A stretch of 64,000 bases of DNA from Mugil cephalus (GCF_022458985.1 NC_061774.1:16578197-16642196); one strand, 5' to 3'; positions 1-23,432 are shown, counted from the first letter of the stretch. Notes: generated by a model not told the origin, from the letters alone. Made by a program: numbers and translations.

Positions 1-345
1 ATAATTACACGTGATCTTCATTTGAGAACTATTTTTCTGTTTCACATAAATGCAGTATTTGCCAAATATGCTGTAATCAGAGTAAATAACGAATATCAGA
101 TTAAATGTCGGTGTCAGGGACATGATTCGGTTAATATATTCACAACTCCACCAAAATCCTTAGAGCTGCAGAAACTATAAGGCTTAAGCCTTTTTGCCTG
201 TTGCCTGTCAACTTCTCAGCCCAAGACATAAAATATGACCTTTTACTTAAATGTAAACAGTAAAATAGAAAATATGTATACCCACATCCAGCACAGTACA
301 AATAACTACAGTGATAAACTTAAAATGGGAAAGTAACATTGAGTT

Positions 346-380
346 TAACATTGTGCCTAATGAAGTGGCAAGTGAGTGCA
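346..380 (-). repeat. Fragment of a Tc1-like terminal inverted repeat
   Basis: Read on the minus strand this begins TGCACTCACTTGCCACTTCA and continues into ATTAGGCACA. It closely matches the ends of the decayed Tc1-like elements at 40888-41386 and 43170-43476. Only one end is present and it directly abuts a copy of another repeat family, so it is a truncated or composite insertion. Confidence 0.6.
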
Positions 381-645
381 CCGATGTACCGATTAGGCAC
401 CTCCACCCCATAGCAATGACACTGCTTGATGGCGGAAGTCATCCCCAGCAGGATGCAGCCTGACAGAAACAAAACCAGTTCAGGAACAACTTTAAAAAAA
501 AACTCACTAGATCCCAAACTTATCAAGTCTCTTTGTAACACGCCCGGAACAAGCCTGATCCACAGAGACCCCTCCCCTCAACCCACAGGACCCAGAGACC
601 TCCACAATATTAGGAAGGTGGTCATAATGTTATGGCTGATCTGTA
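380..645 (-). mobile_element. Family A MITE, copy 1 (truncated)
   Basis: This is a member of a short repeat family found six times in the window. On the minus strand it ends with the family's terminal repeat (a variant of ATCAGCCATAACATTATGACC) at 645. It shares the internal landmarks of the other copies: the block about the first visible codons of an apparent 'actagatcccaaac' stretch, the 'cccctcccctcaacc' stretch and the 'gcaggatgcagcctgacag' stretch. The other terminus is missing at 380, where a Tc1-like end adjoins it. It is non-coding and non-autonomous. Confidence 0.75.
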
Positions 646-1523
646 TTTACACAACTGACCTCATGTTGACCTCATAAGTCGTTGAATTGAAATGCATTAA
701 GTCACATCAGGAATTGCATTGCGATCAAATCATCACACGTTAAAATTTAATCAAGGTAATCCATAAAGCTGATTCTTAATCTATCATCTATTACCGTAAA
801 CCCGGAGTGTTCGCATGTTGCAACCGGGCAATCAAAGGGCGTAGCTCAGGTGCACGGCCCAGCTGTAAATAGACAACCTGAAAGATATGTCATTACCGCA
901 GAACCGAATGTGAAAGTGAGCCACATTTGTCGCGTGCCTCCGGAAGGCAGGTGTTTACAGAATGAGCCACACAGCTGTGTTGACGGTGACTTTTGTCTGT
1001 TTTCTCGCCGTTCCCCGGCTTCCTTCAAATCACTCTGTGGAGTTTACCTGACGAGTAAATGCGGTCGCCTTTGTAGTTTAGCAGGGGACGCTGTCAAATC
1101 GCACTTAAACGAGAGTAAGTGAATGTATTCAAATGATGCGTGTGTGCTCGGTGAAGGCAGCTGTGCCCTTCTCGAATATGCAAAGTTCCTTGTGAAATGG
1201 CGTACGTGGTTTTCATTAATGCACAAAGAAAGGAAGAAGGGCGCTGACTGTGAATGGTGCCGTGATTAGATTTCATCAAACAAGTGTGTCTTGAAGATGT
1301 GAATCTGGCTACCTATTGAACATCATATACAGAAAATATTTGAAGTGTGCATTAAGTTACAGTGATGGTTCCAAAAATAGAAATGTTAAATAATTCAAAT
1401 ATCAACGTACCACTTACTCATTTTATTATGGTTAGAAGGAAGGGGTTTGTCCTTTAGGGCTAAAAATGTCTTCTGGTGCTTTCAAATAGTAGTGACAAAC
1501 GATCAACCCCGGACAGTTAAACA

Positions 1524-1562
1524 TGCCTAAACTTGCCTTCAAATAGAAGGCAAGTTTAGGCA
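1524..1562. repeat. Perfect 17-bp inverted repeat with 5-nt loop
   Basis: The arms are TGCCTAAACTTGCCTTC (1524-1540) and GAAGGCAAGTTTAGGCA (1546-1562), separated by AAATA. All 17 positions pair without mismatch or bulge. It lies in a fam193b intron and is followed by a run of A. Perfect complementarity fits a recent MITE-like palindrome or a cruciform-prone site. An expressed hairpin cannot be excluded from sequence alone. Confidence 0.9.
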
Positions 1563-1822
1563 AAAAAAAAACGTCAAAAAAAGTGAGCGTTGTACTGGCA
1601 AAATCGCAAGATTGATTTGAGTACATATCCCTGAGAGCTCTGAGACTCCCTGAGTACAGCAAAAATCTTTCCAGTTGTTCCTTTAAATCTTAACCTTTTC
1701 ATTTTTTACTTTCAGCAGTAATCAGGGTCATAAATCAATCAAGGCTTGATCGTGGAGAGCATGGAAATCCTTCGAATCCATTCCCCTTTTTCAAACGTTT
1801 TTTTTTTTTTCTCCGCCTGCAG

Positions 1823-6449
<4,627 letters not shown>

Positions 6450-8306
6450 CTTGGACGAGTGCCAGAGAAACGAACTTCACACCACAAACTCTTTCAGTAG
6501 AGCCCTGTTCGGCCCGAGGCCTTCTCTCATTCCCAGTTTTCTTCTCTTCCTCACTTAAGCCAAGGGACCCTGGTTCAAAAATCATACTCTCCATTCAGAA
6601 AGACTGAAACATAACTTGTGGCTTATAAGCCGGGGATCACTCTCAAGGCCAACTCTACCCTTTGCTATTATTGTTCACTAAATGAGATGCAAAAATGGAG
6701 AAAAAAAAGTCTGTTGAATCAACTGCATCCATGTGCTTACGTATGTAGTATGTAAACGATTACCTTACATGAAATAAATGTTTTTATCACAAATCTGAGA
6801 CATTTTAACGTTGTTAAACGTCTGAATTCCAATCGGTTTAATTTGAATCTCGTCACACATTACTTTTTCTAGTTTACGACGCACTACACTAGTACCAGTA
6901 GACACTAGAGAGCATTTGTCTTCTATTCTGCAACTGTCAAAAAGGACCACGAGATAACATTTTAACTGAATTGTGAGGAAACCCACGGGTGCCCTTTTCT
7001 TCTGCAGGGGAGACTGGGGACAACAGTTGTGTTGGTTTTACTTGCAAGTAGGCTGCAGTGCATCTGGTGGGTGTTCAAGGCATTGACGTGCATTATTTGC
7101 CTCAAATTTGAACGATGATCATCAAATTATTTATGAATCAATGATAGGAAAACAATGAACAGCTTCCAACTGTACTGTTATGTCAGGGGATTATGTCAAA
7201 AACAATCCTGGACAGACAGCAGCAACACTAACAATTTGCAAATTTATTTATTAAGTTATTTAAAGAAAAACAAACAAAAAAAAACACCAATCAAGCACCC
7301 CTCCAAACACATCCCTACGCATGGTGGGCAAGGCAGAAAAAGTTACTGCTGTCGTGTTAAGTTAAATATGTGTGTCGCTTCAGTGTCTGTATCTTAAATA
7401 TACAATCTGCCGTCTGTAGAAAGAAAATCTGTCATTATGATTTTCTTGATCCTTTCAACCCCTACACCCCAGCTGAGATAGGTAACACCAGTGTGCAAAG
7501 GTCATTTTAACATCCATGACACCTTGTTTGACGCAGTTAATTTGGATGCTTGTACATACCGAGTGAATATTTTTGGCCCTTTTGAGCCGTTGTCACGCGT
7601 TTCAGAGGTTTGTGTGTGTAATACATTTTCCACCAAACTACTCTTTCCCCTGTACTGTGACCTCGGTGGCATCCTCCACCTCCGCTAACCTACACAAAGC
7701 TTATCTATTGATGACAAATACCACAGAAGAGACCTTTGGGGATCCCAGTCCTTGGGTTTTTACACCAGTGTCGATGTTTTAGCTGATGGCTTTCAATGAG
7801 TTGGATTTTGTTTTTTGAGATTTTGTTTGAACACAACATCTCTGATGCTTTCCAGGTTATATTCAATTAGATAAGAGTATCTTAATGTTTCGAATGTAGA
7901 TTTATACTATACCGATAATAGCCAAGTGTATGTTGGCTTGTTTCTTTTTTTTTTGTTTGTTTTGTTTTGTTTTTTAAATTCACTTTTGATACTGTGAAAA
8001 ATCTTTCGCCGGAAAGATTAAAACAATACAGTTTTGACAAAAAAAAGTTTAGTGTGGTGTTTGCTTTCTGAGTTCGTATTTTCGGTTTGGTTTCCATTGT
8101 GTTGACTGTCCGACGCAAGATTACCGCAGTGAACGCAACGTATCGACAAGGTTTGACCCTCGCAGCGTTCCGTACAGACTCAAAGCTACGACTGTTGTGT
8201 GTAAACATGTGGTTTAGATAGAGTCGTTGTATTTTATAGCAAATATATTTTATTATTGACGTCCTTGGTAGACTAATAAGAAAACGTTTGCGTGTTCGTG
8301 AATAAC
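6450..8306 (+). other. fam193b 3' UTR and fam193b-ddx41 intergenic region
   Basis: About 1.86 kb between the fam193b stop and the ddx41 start codon. The proximal part is presumably fam193b 3' UTR, ending near the AATAAA at 6773, although later sites are possible. The distal part, rich in A/T and T runs around 7900-8050, should contain the ddx41 promoter. A CRE-like TGACGTCC sits at 8257-8264, just upstream of the start. Open frames here are short and resemble nothing known. Confidence 0.6.
6773..6778 (+). terminator. Candidate poly(A) signal of fam193b (AATAAA)
   Basis: Canonical AATAAA 324 bp after the fam193b stop codon. It is the first such hexamer downstream, in a T-rich context. Actual use is inferred. 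Confidence 0.45.
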
Positions 8307-15683
<7,377 letters not shown>

Positions 15684-15863
15684 AGGCTTTATCAGAGGCA
15701 AGATTCTCGGCAGCTAGACGGAACTAAGAGACATTTCTGAAGAAACTGTGCAGCTGCGTGTCACTCCCTGAAGGAAGTGTGCTCAGTTATCACCTCAGAT
15801 AGTTTTCCGATCTGTTAGACGATTGCGGACCTTTGTATGAAACCTTTTTATGCACCAGTTGTA

Positions 15864-15869
15864 AATAAA
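15864..15869 (+). terminator. Poly(A) signal of ddx41 (AATAAA)
   Basis: Canonical AATAAA 181 bp after the ddx41 stop codon, followed by T/G-rich sequence ('tatttgttattgatctgatgtg'), which fits a cleavage and polyadenylation site. It leaves about 340 bp before the dok3 start codon. Confidence 0.75.
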
Positions 15870-16209
15870 ACCACTATATTTGTTATTGATCTGATGTGCT
15901 ACTCTCTGGTGAGAGGTGTTGCGTTTTTATGCAGAGGGGAAGTTGCTAAAATGAGCAGAATAATGCAAAGGGAAGTTTGACTCAAGAAAACAGCCGAACA
16001 CAACTCCCGTCCCTTCTTTTGTAACAGCACCGCTGCAGATCTTGACTTTTATATACGGGCAAGAAAATGAAAGCAGCCGGTGACGTAAAGGAAACGATTA
16101 TTCTGGTGGCAAAGGAAGCCTAAATTTAAACTCATCACTAGCTGCTTGTTGACCACAAGGCGGTAGCTGCTGCTCTAGAATAAAGGATTTGCAGACTAGG
16201 CTCGCAAGC
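15870..16209 (+). promoter_or_regulatory. ddx41-dok3 intergenic spacer, presumed dok3 promoter and 5' UTR
   Basis: Only about 340 bp separate the ddx41 poly(A) signal from the dok3 start codon, so the dok3 promoter must be very close to, or overlap, the ddx41 3' end unless an upstream non-coding exon exists. The stretch includes 'gcaaaggaagcc' and 'aaagggaagtttg', purine-rich GGAA cores that could bind ETS factors such as PU.1. This is inferred, but fits a haematopoietic gene. I see no clear TATA box. Confidence 0.4.
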
Positions 16210-17224
16210 ATGGATGTCATCTACAAAGAGGAGCTGATGTACCTTCAGACGGTAAAGTTTGGAAAAGTAAGTTCCAGCTATTTGACACTTTTGTAAATAA
16301 TAGATTGTTGAAGCTTTCGTTAACTCTAGTTCATAAAAAAAACTAATTTGCTTTTGTTGGGATCGTGATCGCTGGTGAGATGTGCCCTTTCATGAGGTTG
16401 ATTACACGCCACAGAGTCGTGGACCGCGGTGTGATCTAACAGTGTCGCTGCCGTCTTTGAAGATGAATCGTATGCGAACGTGTCTCACGATAATCATTTT
16501 ATTTCTTCTCTGGATGCATGTCAGTGTGATTGTAGGATTTCCTGGAAACCTGATCGCGTTTCTGCAAAAAATTCAAGAAGAGGTCATTATCTCTCGAAAG
16601 TGTCCTCGTAACAAGAGCGCTCTACTTCCCTCGTTTTCAAACGATTCTGGATCTTTTAGTAAAATAAAAACCCTGGAAGTTCAAAGCTGAACCTAATTAA
16701 CCTGAAATCCTATTGGCACATCATCTTAAGGGACGCGCTCGAGGGTGAATCACCGGGTTGCGAGCAGGTGACCGTGGAGACGTGTAACCGAATAAACGGT
16801 TAACCCTCCCCCCTCCTCTTTGCTTTACTGTAGGCAGTTAAATCGCTGGTCGTGTATTTGTTTAGTTTCTACTTTGTCTATTTTTCTTCACGCTGCGGCT
16901 TGTAAAAAAATCCCTCCGGTAGGGTTCCTTCCATCGCGGACCGACCAAGAAAAAAAGAAAAAGGGAAACAAAAAATACCCTGAATGGCCTTTCATTGGAA
17001 CACCATGCACCTTGTGCAACATTTTGACTAAATTACACAGAAAAGCATGATTGCTCAATGTCTGTTGTTTTCAAAACATTACAGCCTGTTAATAGTACCA
17101 TGAATAAGCTTCCATATTTCAAAACTCAACAGGTTCGGTGTTGTTGGCGTTCCCAGGAAGATATAACTTGAACTTTTAGCCCTGAAAAATATCTTTAAAT
17201 AGATTTGTCACCTTTCAGCCAGAC

Positions 17225-17281
<57 letters not shown>

Positions 17282-20200
17282 ATAGAAATATACCTGTGTG
17301 TCTGGCTGTGTCATAGTTTATAAATAAGTTTCCCATCGGTAAAGAACTAACAATGACTTTAAATCCCCTTCTTAATTGTCACCGTTTTTTGACCGCCCCT
17401 CTGTCCAACAGAGAACATGGCGCAAAATACGGATGGTGCTTTTCAAGCCCAGCTCTACAGGTGTCGGCCGGCTGGAGCTACTGCCTCCGGCGGAGAGCAA
17501 CTCCATCACCGACCAGATGAAGGTCGGTCGGCAGAAAACGCCGGAGAGGAAGGTGGTGCGTCTGAGCGACTGCCTCAGCGTCACCTTGGCTCAAAAGGAG
17601 TCTTGTCCCGCCGGCTGCGCGGCCTTCTACCTGAACACCACGCAGACAGCCTACACCTTCGCCTCCGCCACGGCCCAGGACTGGCTGGACGCCCTCAGCC
17701 TTCTGGCCTTCCAGGTATCCCACGGCTCGCCCCCGTAACCGCTGCCTCCTCCCGTCCCTCTCTTGTTTGCGTGTCTCTCTCATTTGGCAAAGGCGAGAGC
17801 AGGCTTCAGCCACAATCAGAGACGGGTCGAATAATGAGGAAGTGAACGCTCTATCTGTAACTTCTGTCACTTCTCTAATTCTTGTGCTTGCTCAAGCTAT
17901 GCTCTTTCTTGCATCTTACCACTTTGAAGTCATAAAACGGTGATAAGAGCGAGGTGTACACTCCAGGTAATGTTTGCCATGCCACCGTGTTTGCAGAAGG
18001 ATCCTGGAGAAGCAGACAAAGGGGATTTTGATGGAGGAAATGGCTTCACCATGGAGGATAATGACCTTTACTCGTCTTGGAAAAGAGGTAACGCATGCTA
18101 ATCTGAAGGCGGCAGGCCATCAGTCACTGGCAGTCAAAAGCACACACTTCGTTAAGTCTTATTGATTCTTTTTGTCGCCCCCCGTCCTATAAATAACTGG
18201 AACATTGTACCAATGAAGGTCATTTTTGATATCCACATTATACCGTCGCTAAGGGACTGTGTGGAAATGACTGGTTGAGGAGAAGGGGTAAGAAAGAGGG
18301 GACGGCAGTGACAATGAACTTTTCACCCATGGTGGTGGGAAGGCGTTTCATTTCTGTGCTTAACGGGACACTTTGGTTTCTCTGGATAGTGGTTGGTACG
18401 TAGTCGGCGTAATATTGAGAGAAGATGGTGGCCGGTGTGCCTCCAGTTTGGAAAAGCAGATAAGGATGTTGGGGTCAGCCTACAGCAAGGTCCACCCTAA
18501 AACCAGTACATATGTCAGAAAGCCTTTCATGGCGGGGGACTGAAGCCATTAAAATAGTTTCTAGTCACCAGACTCCATTGACAAAAACTTTGCCTCTCAG
18601 AACTATGATTTGCCGCTCTGCTGGCATGTGACAGCAACGTGTCCACTCAGGCTGTGATAGATCAGCACTTCCCGCCTTCTGCAAAGCAAAAATTTTCCTC
18701 TTTAAAACCCGTCCTTTTAATAGTTTTTAAAAAATGATTTCAATCAAAACTGCAATTTTGACATTTTTTTTTTTTTTTTTTTTTTTTTTTTGTTATCTTT
18801 AGGTCCAGCAGCATGTTTGAGGTTGACACCTTATTTTTAAGTTTCACATGTTTATGTTTAATTATCGTTATCGTAAGTGATTTGCAGATATTTTAAAGAG
18901 AGGAAATGGGTAAAGGTCTTTTTATATTTCTAGAGGCTGACACAGCATTTCATATTTTGGCTGTTTACCAAAATATGTCTAATTTACATAATGAATGTGC
19001 CGACTCTCAGTTTCAGTCCTCAGCAAAGACAAGATTTCCTGAGAGCACAAGTAGCAAACCAACCATCCGCGAGTCTCAGAAATAGAAAGAAGACCTCATT
19101 ATTTTCTAAACAGACCAAAGTCTAATGGAAAGAGGAAGGGGCAGAGGTGGCCCGGGACTCATGATACGAAGCAAACAGCATCATCTGTAAAGCGTTGAGG
19201 AGGGAATGCCTTCAAATGTCACAGGAAGAGAGTTTATAGAGGATGTGACGTAGACCTGGATATAAGTTGTGTATAAGTTAGCCCGAATAACGTCAGTGTC
19301 CAAAAATATACAGGCATCACAGTAGATAAGCTCGGGGATGTTTGCTATTATTTTAGAAATGAACAAATAAGTCAAGAGTCAGACAGGATAGAAAACACAA
19401 CTGTTCACCGTGAATATAAGACATGTGAAAAGCTGCTTCCTTCTTCCACAGTATATAGAAGTCCTGTCATATTTCTTACAGGTTCTTGTGCTTTCTGTTT
19501 GCAATAGTATAGTCTGACTACGCAAAATCATATAAGCCGTTCATTTGAGTTACTGTTACTTATAAATTATTAATATTAACTATTAATAAGAGGAAAATGT
19601 TGAATATATTGAAGAGAAGTGACTGCGTTACGTTTCAGACACATTCAGCAGAATTGTTTAATATATGTGAGCAGCAGCTACAGCCACTGATGTATTCAAA
19701 CATGAAAGACAGAATGTATTAGCGTCAGCAACCTCTGGCTTATACAAATGCAATTCTTTTTTTTTATTATTTCCTAATGGATTATACTTCTGAACAATCC
19801 GGGCAGCCCAGTCGCATTGAGAGATTAGCAGAATGCAAGCAATTTAAAATAAGGCTTTATTAGTTTTATTTTTTATTTTTTTAAATAAAACCGCGGCTGC
19901 ATTCGCTTCTTTTGCTGCCTCTTGTAGTGGATTTAATTATTTACGCCGAACTGACCTGAGTGTGCTGCAATGTCTTTCTCACGTTTAGATGTGACACTTC
20001 CTCCAAACCAGTTCAAAGTGACTGTCCAGAGCACAGAGGCCTCCAGGAGGTGCAGGCTGACCGGGGAGTATCTGGTCTGCCCTGACATAGAGGCTGTGAC
20101 GCTGCTGGACATCAGTACCGGTTACACCATCTACAGCTGGCCTTACTGCCTCTTGCGGAAATTTGGCCAGGTCGAGGTAACGTACTGGATGAACTGCATC

Positions 20201-21830
20201 ACGTGACTAATCCGACACTATGCAGACAATTTTGAAAAGCCGCTGCCCCTTTTTCAAGGCAAAATTAACGCCGCTCTAATATTTAACTTGTGACAGTGCA
20301 GTGTTCTGCTGGGAAACTTTTGGACCTGGCATTAGTGTACAACACACACACAAAAATAGTTTAAGAACGACTCAAACATCGTGAAGCTGTTGACTTGGCC
20401 TCCGTCTTCACTAGATCCCAAACTGATCAAGTATCTGTGGGATGCACCGGAGCAGCCCTGATCCTCAGAGGCCCCTCCCCTCAACCTATAGGACCCAAAG
20501 GCCCCCACCAACGACATCCTGTTGAATCCACACATCACAGGACACCCATCAGAGGGCCCATGTCAGTTCTTTGATGAGTCAGAACGGTTTCGGAGGCCTA
20601 CAGAATAGGTGGTCATAAGGTTATGCCTGATCGGTGTATTAGCAGTGGTGGAAAGTCGCAGTTACTCAACAAAAGTACAGTTTTAAACTGCATCTCGCAC
20701 CCCGATGGTTCTGAATTAACAATCTAATTACCTCATATGAACTCATGTATAATAATATACAGACGGACCAAACACCTAGTTTTAATTTAGCACTGTTTCC
20801 TGTTGATGCTAATATTTTTGCTTAAGGAGGATGTTCAATGCCTAACTTCTGCTTTGAACGGAGTATTTTTCCATTGGTGTATCAGAATAGCCACTGACTG
20901 TATTTTAGTAAAAAACGTATGTATGTGCTCTTCTGGGTTTGATTGCAGGCCGGGTTCAGCATCGAAGCTGGCCGTCGCTGTGACTCGGGAGCAGGAGTGT
21001 TCACCTTCCTGACCCGGCACGGTTCCCAGATCTTCCAGGTCATATCCAAGCAGTGCGCAATGGAGAGGGAGGCGATGGTCCAGCCTGTCACTGTCCACAG
21101 AAGATCATCATCCGACATCACCGCCGCTGTCCTCCGGGCCGCACCCAGCAACAGGCCAGCTGGGCCTCCCGTCTACAATACCGCAGATGATTCTGGTGGC
21201 GCGTGTGACTCGTCTGCCGATGTTTACTCTACAGTTACTGTGAAAAACATGAAGCGGCTATCTCTTGTGAGACCCAACGCCATCGGCATGGAGGGAGCGG
21301 AAGATGCGGATGATGGTGAGGTCGAGCGCTGCCATTCCCTCGGGGCCCTAAGCCTGTGTGACGACGTGGTGGACAGCATTTATTACAACCTGAGGAGATC
21401 GACGCCTCCTCTGCCAAGAAAAGATCAATCAAAGTCCGAGGGAGATATTTCAGAATCCATCTATTCGGACGTGAAAAAAAAGGATTCTCCCACAGATCTC
21501 GACTTTCAGGCTTCCCCCTCTTCCCTAACTCAGCTCGAACCCCAGGCTCCTCCCTTCACGCCCGCCAAATCCGGTCCCTACGTTCCCAAGCCCCGAACCC
21601 AGCTCCCGCCCCCCACAAATGCCAGCATCCAGCCAGGGTATAGTACACAGTCACAGGCTGTAGATGACATGACAGAGACGGAGGAGCCGATGGCCTCCGT
21701 TGCACCCACAGAGCCCCCTGGCAGTTTTAAACACAGGCTGGCAGAAATCCTTTCCAAGGACCTGGCAAAGTTCCAGCCTCCTCTTCCCTATGGAGAGAGC
21801 GGCCCCACGTTTTCTAATTCAGGCTTTTAG
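16210..21830 (+). CDS. dok3: Docking protein DOK3 (PH-PTB adaptor)
   Basis: Five exons: 16210-16266, 17412-17714, 17997-18087, 19989-20176 and 20949-21830, 1521 nt or 506 residues, with phases in agreement. The N-terminal PH domain (about 1-120) spans exons 1-2: YLQTVKFGK, then RTWRKIRMVLFK, VVRLSDCLSV and the C-terminal WLDALSLLAF helix. The IRS-type PTB domain (about 155-255) includes FKVTVQSTEASRRC, YSWPYCLLRKFG and FSIEAGRRCDSG, with arginines expected to contact phosphotyrosine. The C-terminal tail is Pro/Ser rich with candidate phosphotyrosines VYNT (289), VYST (306), IYYNL (358/359), IYSDV (385) and YVPKP (424), ending in a conserved-looking SFKHRLAEILSKDLAKF. DOK3 is a membrane-recruited inhibitory adaptor in B cells and myeloid cells. 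Sequence alone cannot fully separate DOK1, DOK2 and DOK3; linkage to ddx41 and fam193b, as in human, decides for dok3. Confidence 0.93.
17230..17277. repeat. (TA)n microsatellite in dok3 intron 1
   Basis: About 24 uninterrupted TA units ending 134 bp before the acceptor of dok3 exon 2. It is probably length-polymorphic and prone to unpairing. Confidence 0.97.
18088..19988 (+). other. dok3 intron 3 (about 1.9 kb)
   Basis: The largest dok3 intron. It contains a T28 run at 18764-18791 and A/T-rich DNA but no recognised repeat with clear ends and no coding signal. Because it lies 3' of the convergent atoh1-type gene, it could host enhancers for that gene, since mammalian Atoh1 is controlled from its 3' side. 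I could not recognise such an element by eye. Confidence 0.5.
18764..18791. repeat. Poly(T) tract
   Basis: Twenty-eight consecutive T in dok3 intron 3. It may be the tail of a minus-strand retroposed sequence or simple slippage. No flanking duplication was evident. Confidence 0.9.
20287..20638 (-). mobile_element. Family A MITE, copy 3, in dok3 intron 4
   Basis: Minus-strand copy beginning TACACCGATCAGGCATAACC at 20638 and running through the family's internal landmarks (agtgcagtgttctgctgggaaacttttggacc; cactagatcccaaactgatcaagtatctgtggga, both in parts). The distal terminus is eroded near 20287. Length is about 350 bp. It lies between dok3 exons 4 and 5. Confidence 0.82.
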
Positions 21831-22599
21831 CTAACAGACAGATTGTGAGGAGCTATTTTAACCGTGATAAATGGTCATAAAGTGTAATTAGTTTCTTTAT
21901 CTCTGTAATATACCTTCTACTGGGAGCATGCGGTGAAGCACTGTTGCTCATAAATGTGTACATGCATCTGGGATGAACTTTTTTTTTCTGTTGTTGCAAA
22001 AAGGCGGGGTGTGGGGGGGGAGTTTTTACTATTTAAAATTTTCTCTACTCACAGTGACAATATAACGAGAATGATTGTGCACCCGATTGTTGCTGTTTCA
22101 TTGTAGCGGTGTCAAATATGTAAATGGACGGCTTTGCAGCAAGATGGAAAGAAGAAGAACCCTCGTTGCATTTCGCTGTAAATATTCCATGTACCCTTCA
22201 GAGACAGAAATAACTTAAAATGCACCTTCACGTCTTAAGTATCTCTTTATTGTAGCAACACAACCCTCATAACATGTCACTTAGCAACACATAAATAGAA
22301 AAATACTTGTCTTTAATTAGAAACAAATGTGACTTATGACATTGGAAATGTCACCAGTACTGGTTCAGGACATATAAAGTGCAAAAAAAGGACGAGGGGC
22401 GGCCGTAAGAAGTCACTGTGGCCCCAGGGAAGAAACAAAGTCAAGATCTTTGTGGTTTTACTTGTTCTTTTTCGGTGAAACGTGTAAGGTATTAATGATG
22501 ATGGATATGCAATAGCACTGTCTCCTGTGATCAACATGTTGTCTCGTGTCCTATAAACAAACTGGTAACCAACTGGACGTCTGTGGTACTTGTTCTCTG
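21831..22599. other. Convergent 3' UTR region of dok3 (+) and the atoh1-type gene (-)
   Basis: The stop codons of the two convergent genes are 769 bp apart. No AATAAA is visible on the plus strand for dok3, so it must use a variant signal or a site further on. The minus-strand gene has AATAAA at 22246-22251. If dok3 reads past that point, the two mRNAs overlap tail to tail. A C/G-rich 'ggcggggtgtggggggg' run lies near 22005-22020. Confidence 0.55.
22246..22251 (-). terminator. Candidate poly(A) signal of the atoh1-type gene
   Basis: TTTATT on the plus strand is AATAAA on the minus strand, about 350 bp downstream of the minus-strand stop codon at 22600. That is a plausible 3' UTR length for an atonal-family gene. 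Confidence 0.5.
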
Positions 22600-23334
22600 T
22601 TACTGTCTCCCGCTGTGACTTTCCTCCATGTCACTGAGATGCGACGACTCCCCATCACTGCAGTTCGATGATGTCCCTGACGCGCTTGACTCCAGGTCAG
22701 ACGTGGGTCCCAGTAAAATCAGGTGACCGAAAGACGTGGTGGCGTCTCTCTTCTCCCCGTTCAGTGGGTTCGGGGGATGCGCGGCGCCCGCCGGCCGCAG
22801 AGAGTGAATCAGGCTCCTCCTGGAGGTCTGGTCCGCTGAGCCCGGGTGAGGACTCCTGCACTCCGGGTGGACCACGCCGGACAGCAGCTCAGACAGCTCT
22901 GTGATGTAAATCTGCGCCATTTGGAGGGTGTCGTATTTGGATAGCTTCTTCTCGTTCTCCATGGAGGGGATGACGCTCCTCAGCTCGTCAAAGGCTTTGT
23001 TTAGGCCGTGCATCCTCCTCCTCTCCCTGGCGTTGGCTGCGACGCGCCGGTGTTTCTGAGGGCCGAAGTGGTTCGCCCTGCCTCCGTCCGATGCCGCCTC
23101 GGTGTCTGTGACGCCCGTGGGGGACGCGCAGTCTTGGAGTTTACTCATGGGCACAAGTTTCTCCAGTGAGATGCCCGCGTCCGCCGCTGCGTGCGCATCC
23201 CTCCTCGAGAACGCACGAATCGAACCCGAAGAAATCCAAGTTTTGGAGCTGATGTGAGCCAAGTTGCGCTGCTGCAGCATGGAATAATCCTCTGGGTACT
23301 CTGACCAGCTTGCAAGCTCTGCTTTTGCAGCCAT
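22600..23334 (-). CDS. atoh1: Atonal-family bHLH transcription factor (ATOH1 group)
   Basis: Single-exon open frame of 244 residues, intronless as usual for atonal genes. The bHLH domain is at about 95-151: basic region [17 protein letters not shown], then [10 protein letters not shown], a loop with [10 protein letters not shown], and helix 2 [28 protein letters not shown] and [13 protein letters not shown] are hallmarks of ATOH1 rather than ATOH7 or neurogenins. The C-terminus is Ser-rich ([17 protein letters not shown]). ATOH1 factors bind E-boxes as heterodimers with E proteins and specify hair cells, cerebellar granule precursors and other neural lineages. Teleosts have several paralogues (atoh1a, b, c). 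This copy is not linked to the usual grid2/smarcad1 neighbourhood in what is visible, so b or c is more likely than a, but I cannot decide. The frame extends 29 codons upstream to 23421; I chose MAAKAEL at 23334 because the TATA box at 23433-23438 would place transcription start near 23405. Confidence 0.93.
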   Translation of the reverse strand: MAAKAELASWSEYPEDYSMLQQRNLAHISSKTWISSGSIRAFSRRDAHAAADAGISLEKLVPMSKLQDCASPTGVTDTEAASDGGRANHFGPQKHRRVAANARERRRMHGLNKAFDELRSVIPSMENEKKLSKYDTLQMAQIYITELSELLSGVVHPECRSPHPGSADQTSRRSLIHSLRPAGAAHPPNPLNGEKRDATTSFGHLILLGPTSDLESSASGTSSNCSDGESSHLSDMEESHSGRQ

Positions 23335-23432
23335 CGCTGTAATGGCCTGTGTTCGCGCACGGCAGGGAAAGGTCGCACAAAAGACTTTGGCGGATGCCCT
23401 CGTCTCTGAAGTGGTTTGCACTGCGCCAACAA

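Larger units (their letters stand above)
1..1822. other. Non-coding DNA, intron of fam193b upstream of its first visible exon
   Basis: No exon is recognisable here. The first visible fam193b exon at 1823 opens mid-codon after a polypyrimidine tract and AG, so upstream exons must exist, and I see no frame matching the N-terminal cysteine-rich part of FAM193 proteins in this stretch. It is therefore most likely intron. It holds two transposon fragments (346-380 and 380-645) and a perfect hairpin (1524-1562). The modest plus-strand open frame at 850-1122 resembles nothing I know and lacks splice support. Confidence 0.6.

Noticed and set aside
850..1122. 90-codon frame upstream of the first visible fam193b exon, considered as a 5' exon
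   Set aside because: No similarity to the FAM193 N-terminus and no acceptor/donor pair in the correct phase to join 1823.
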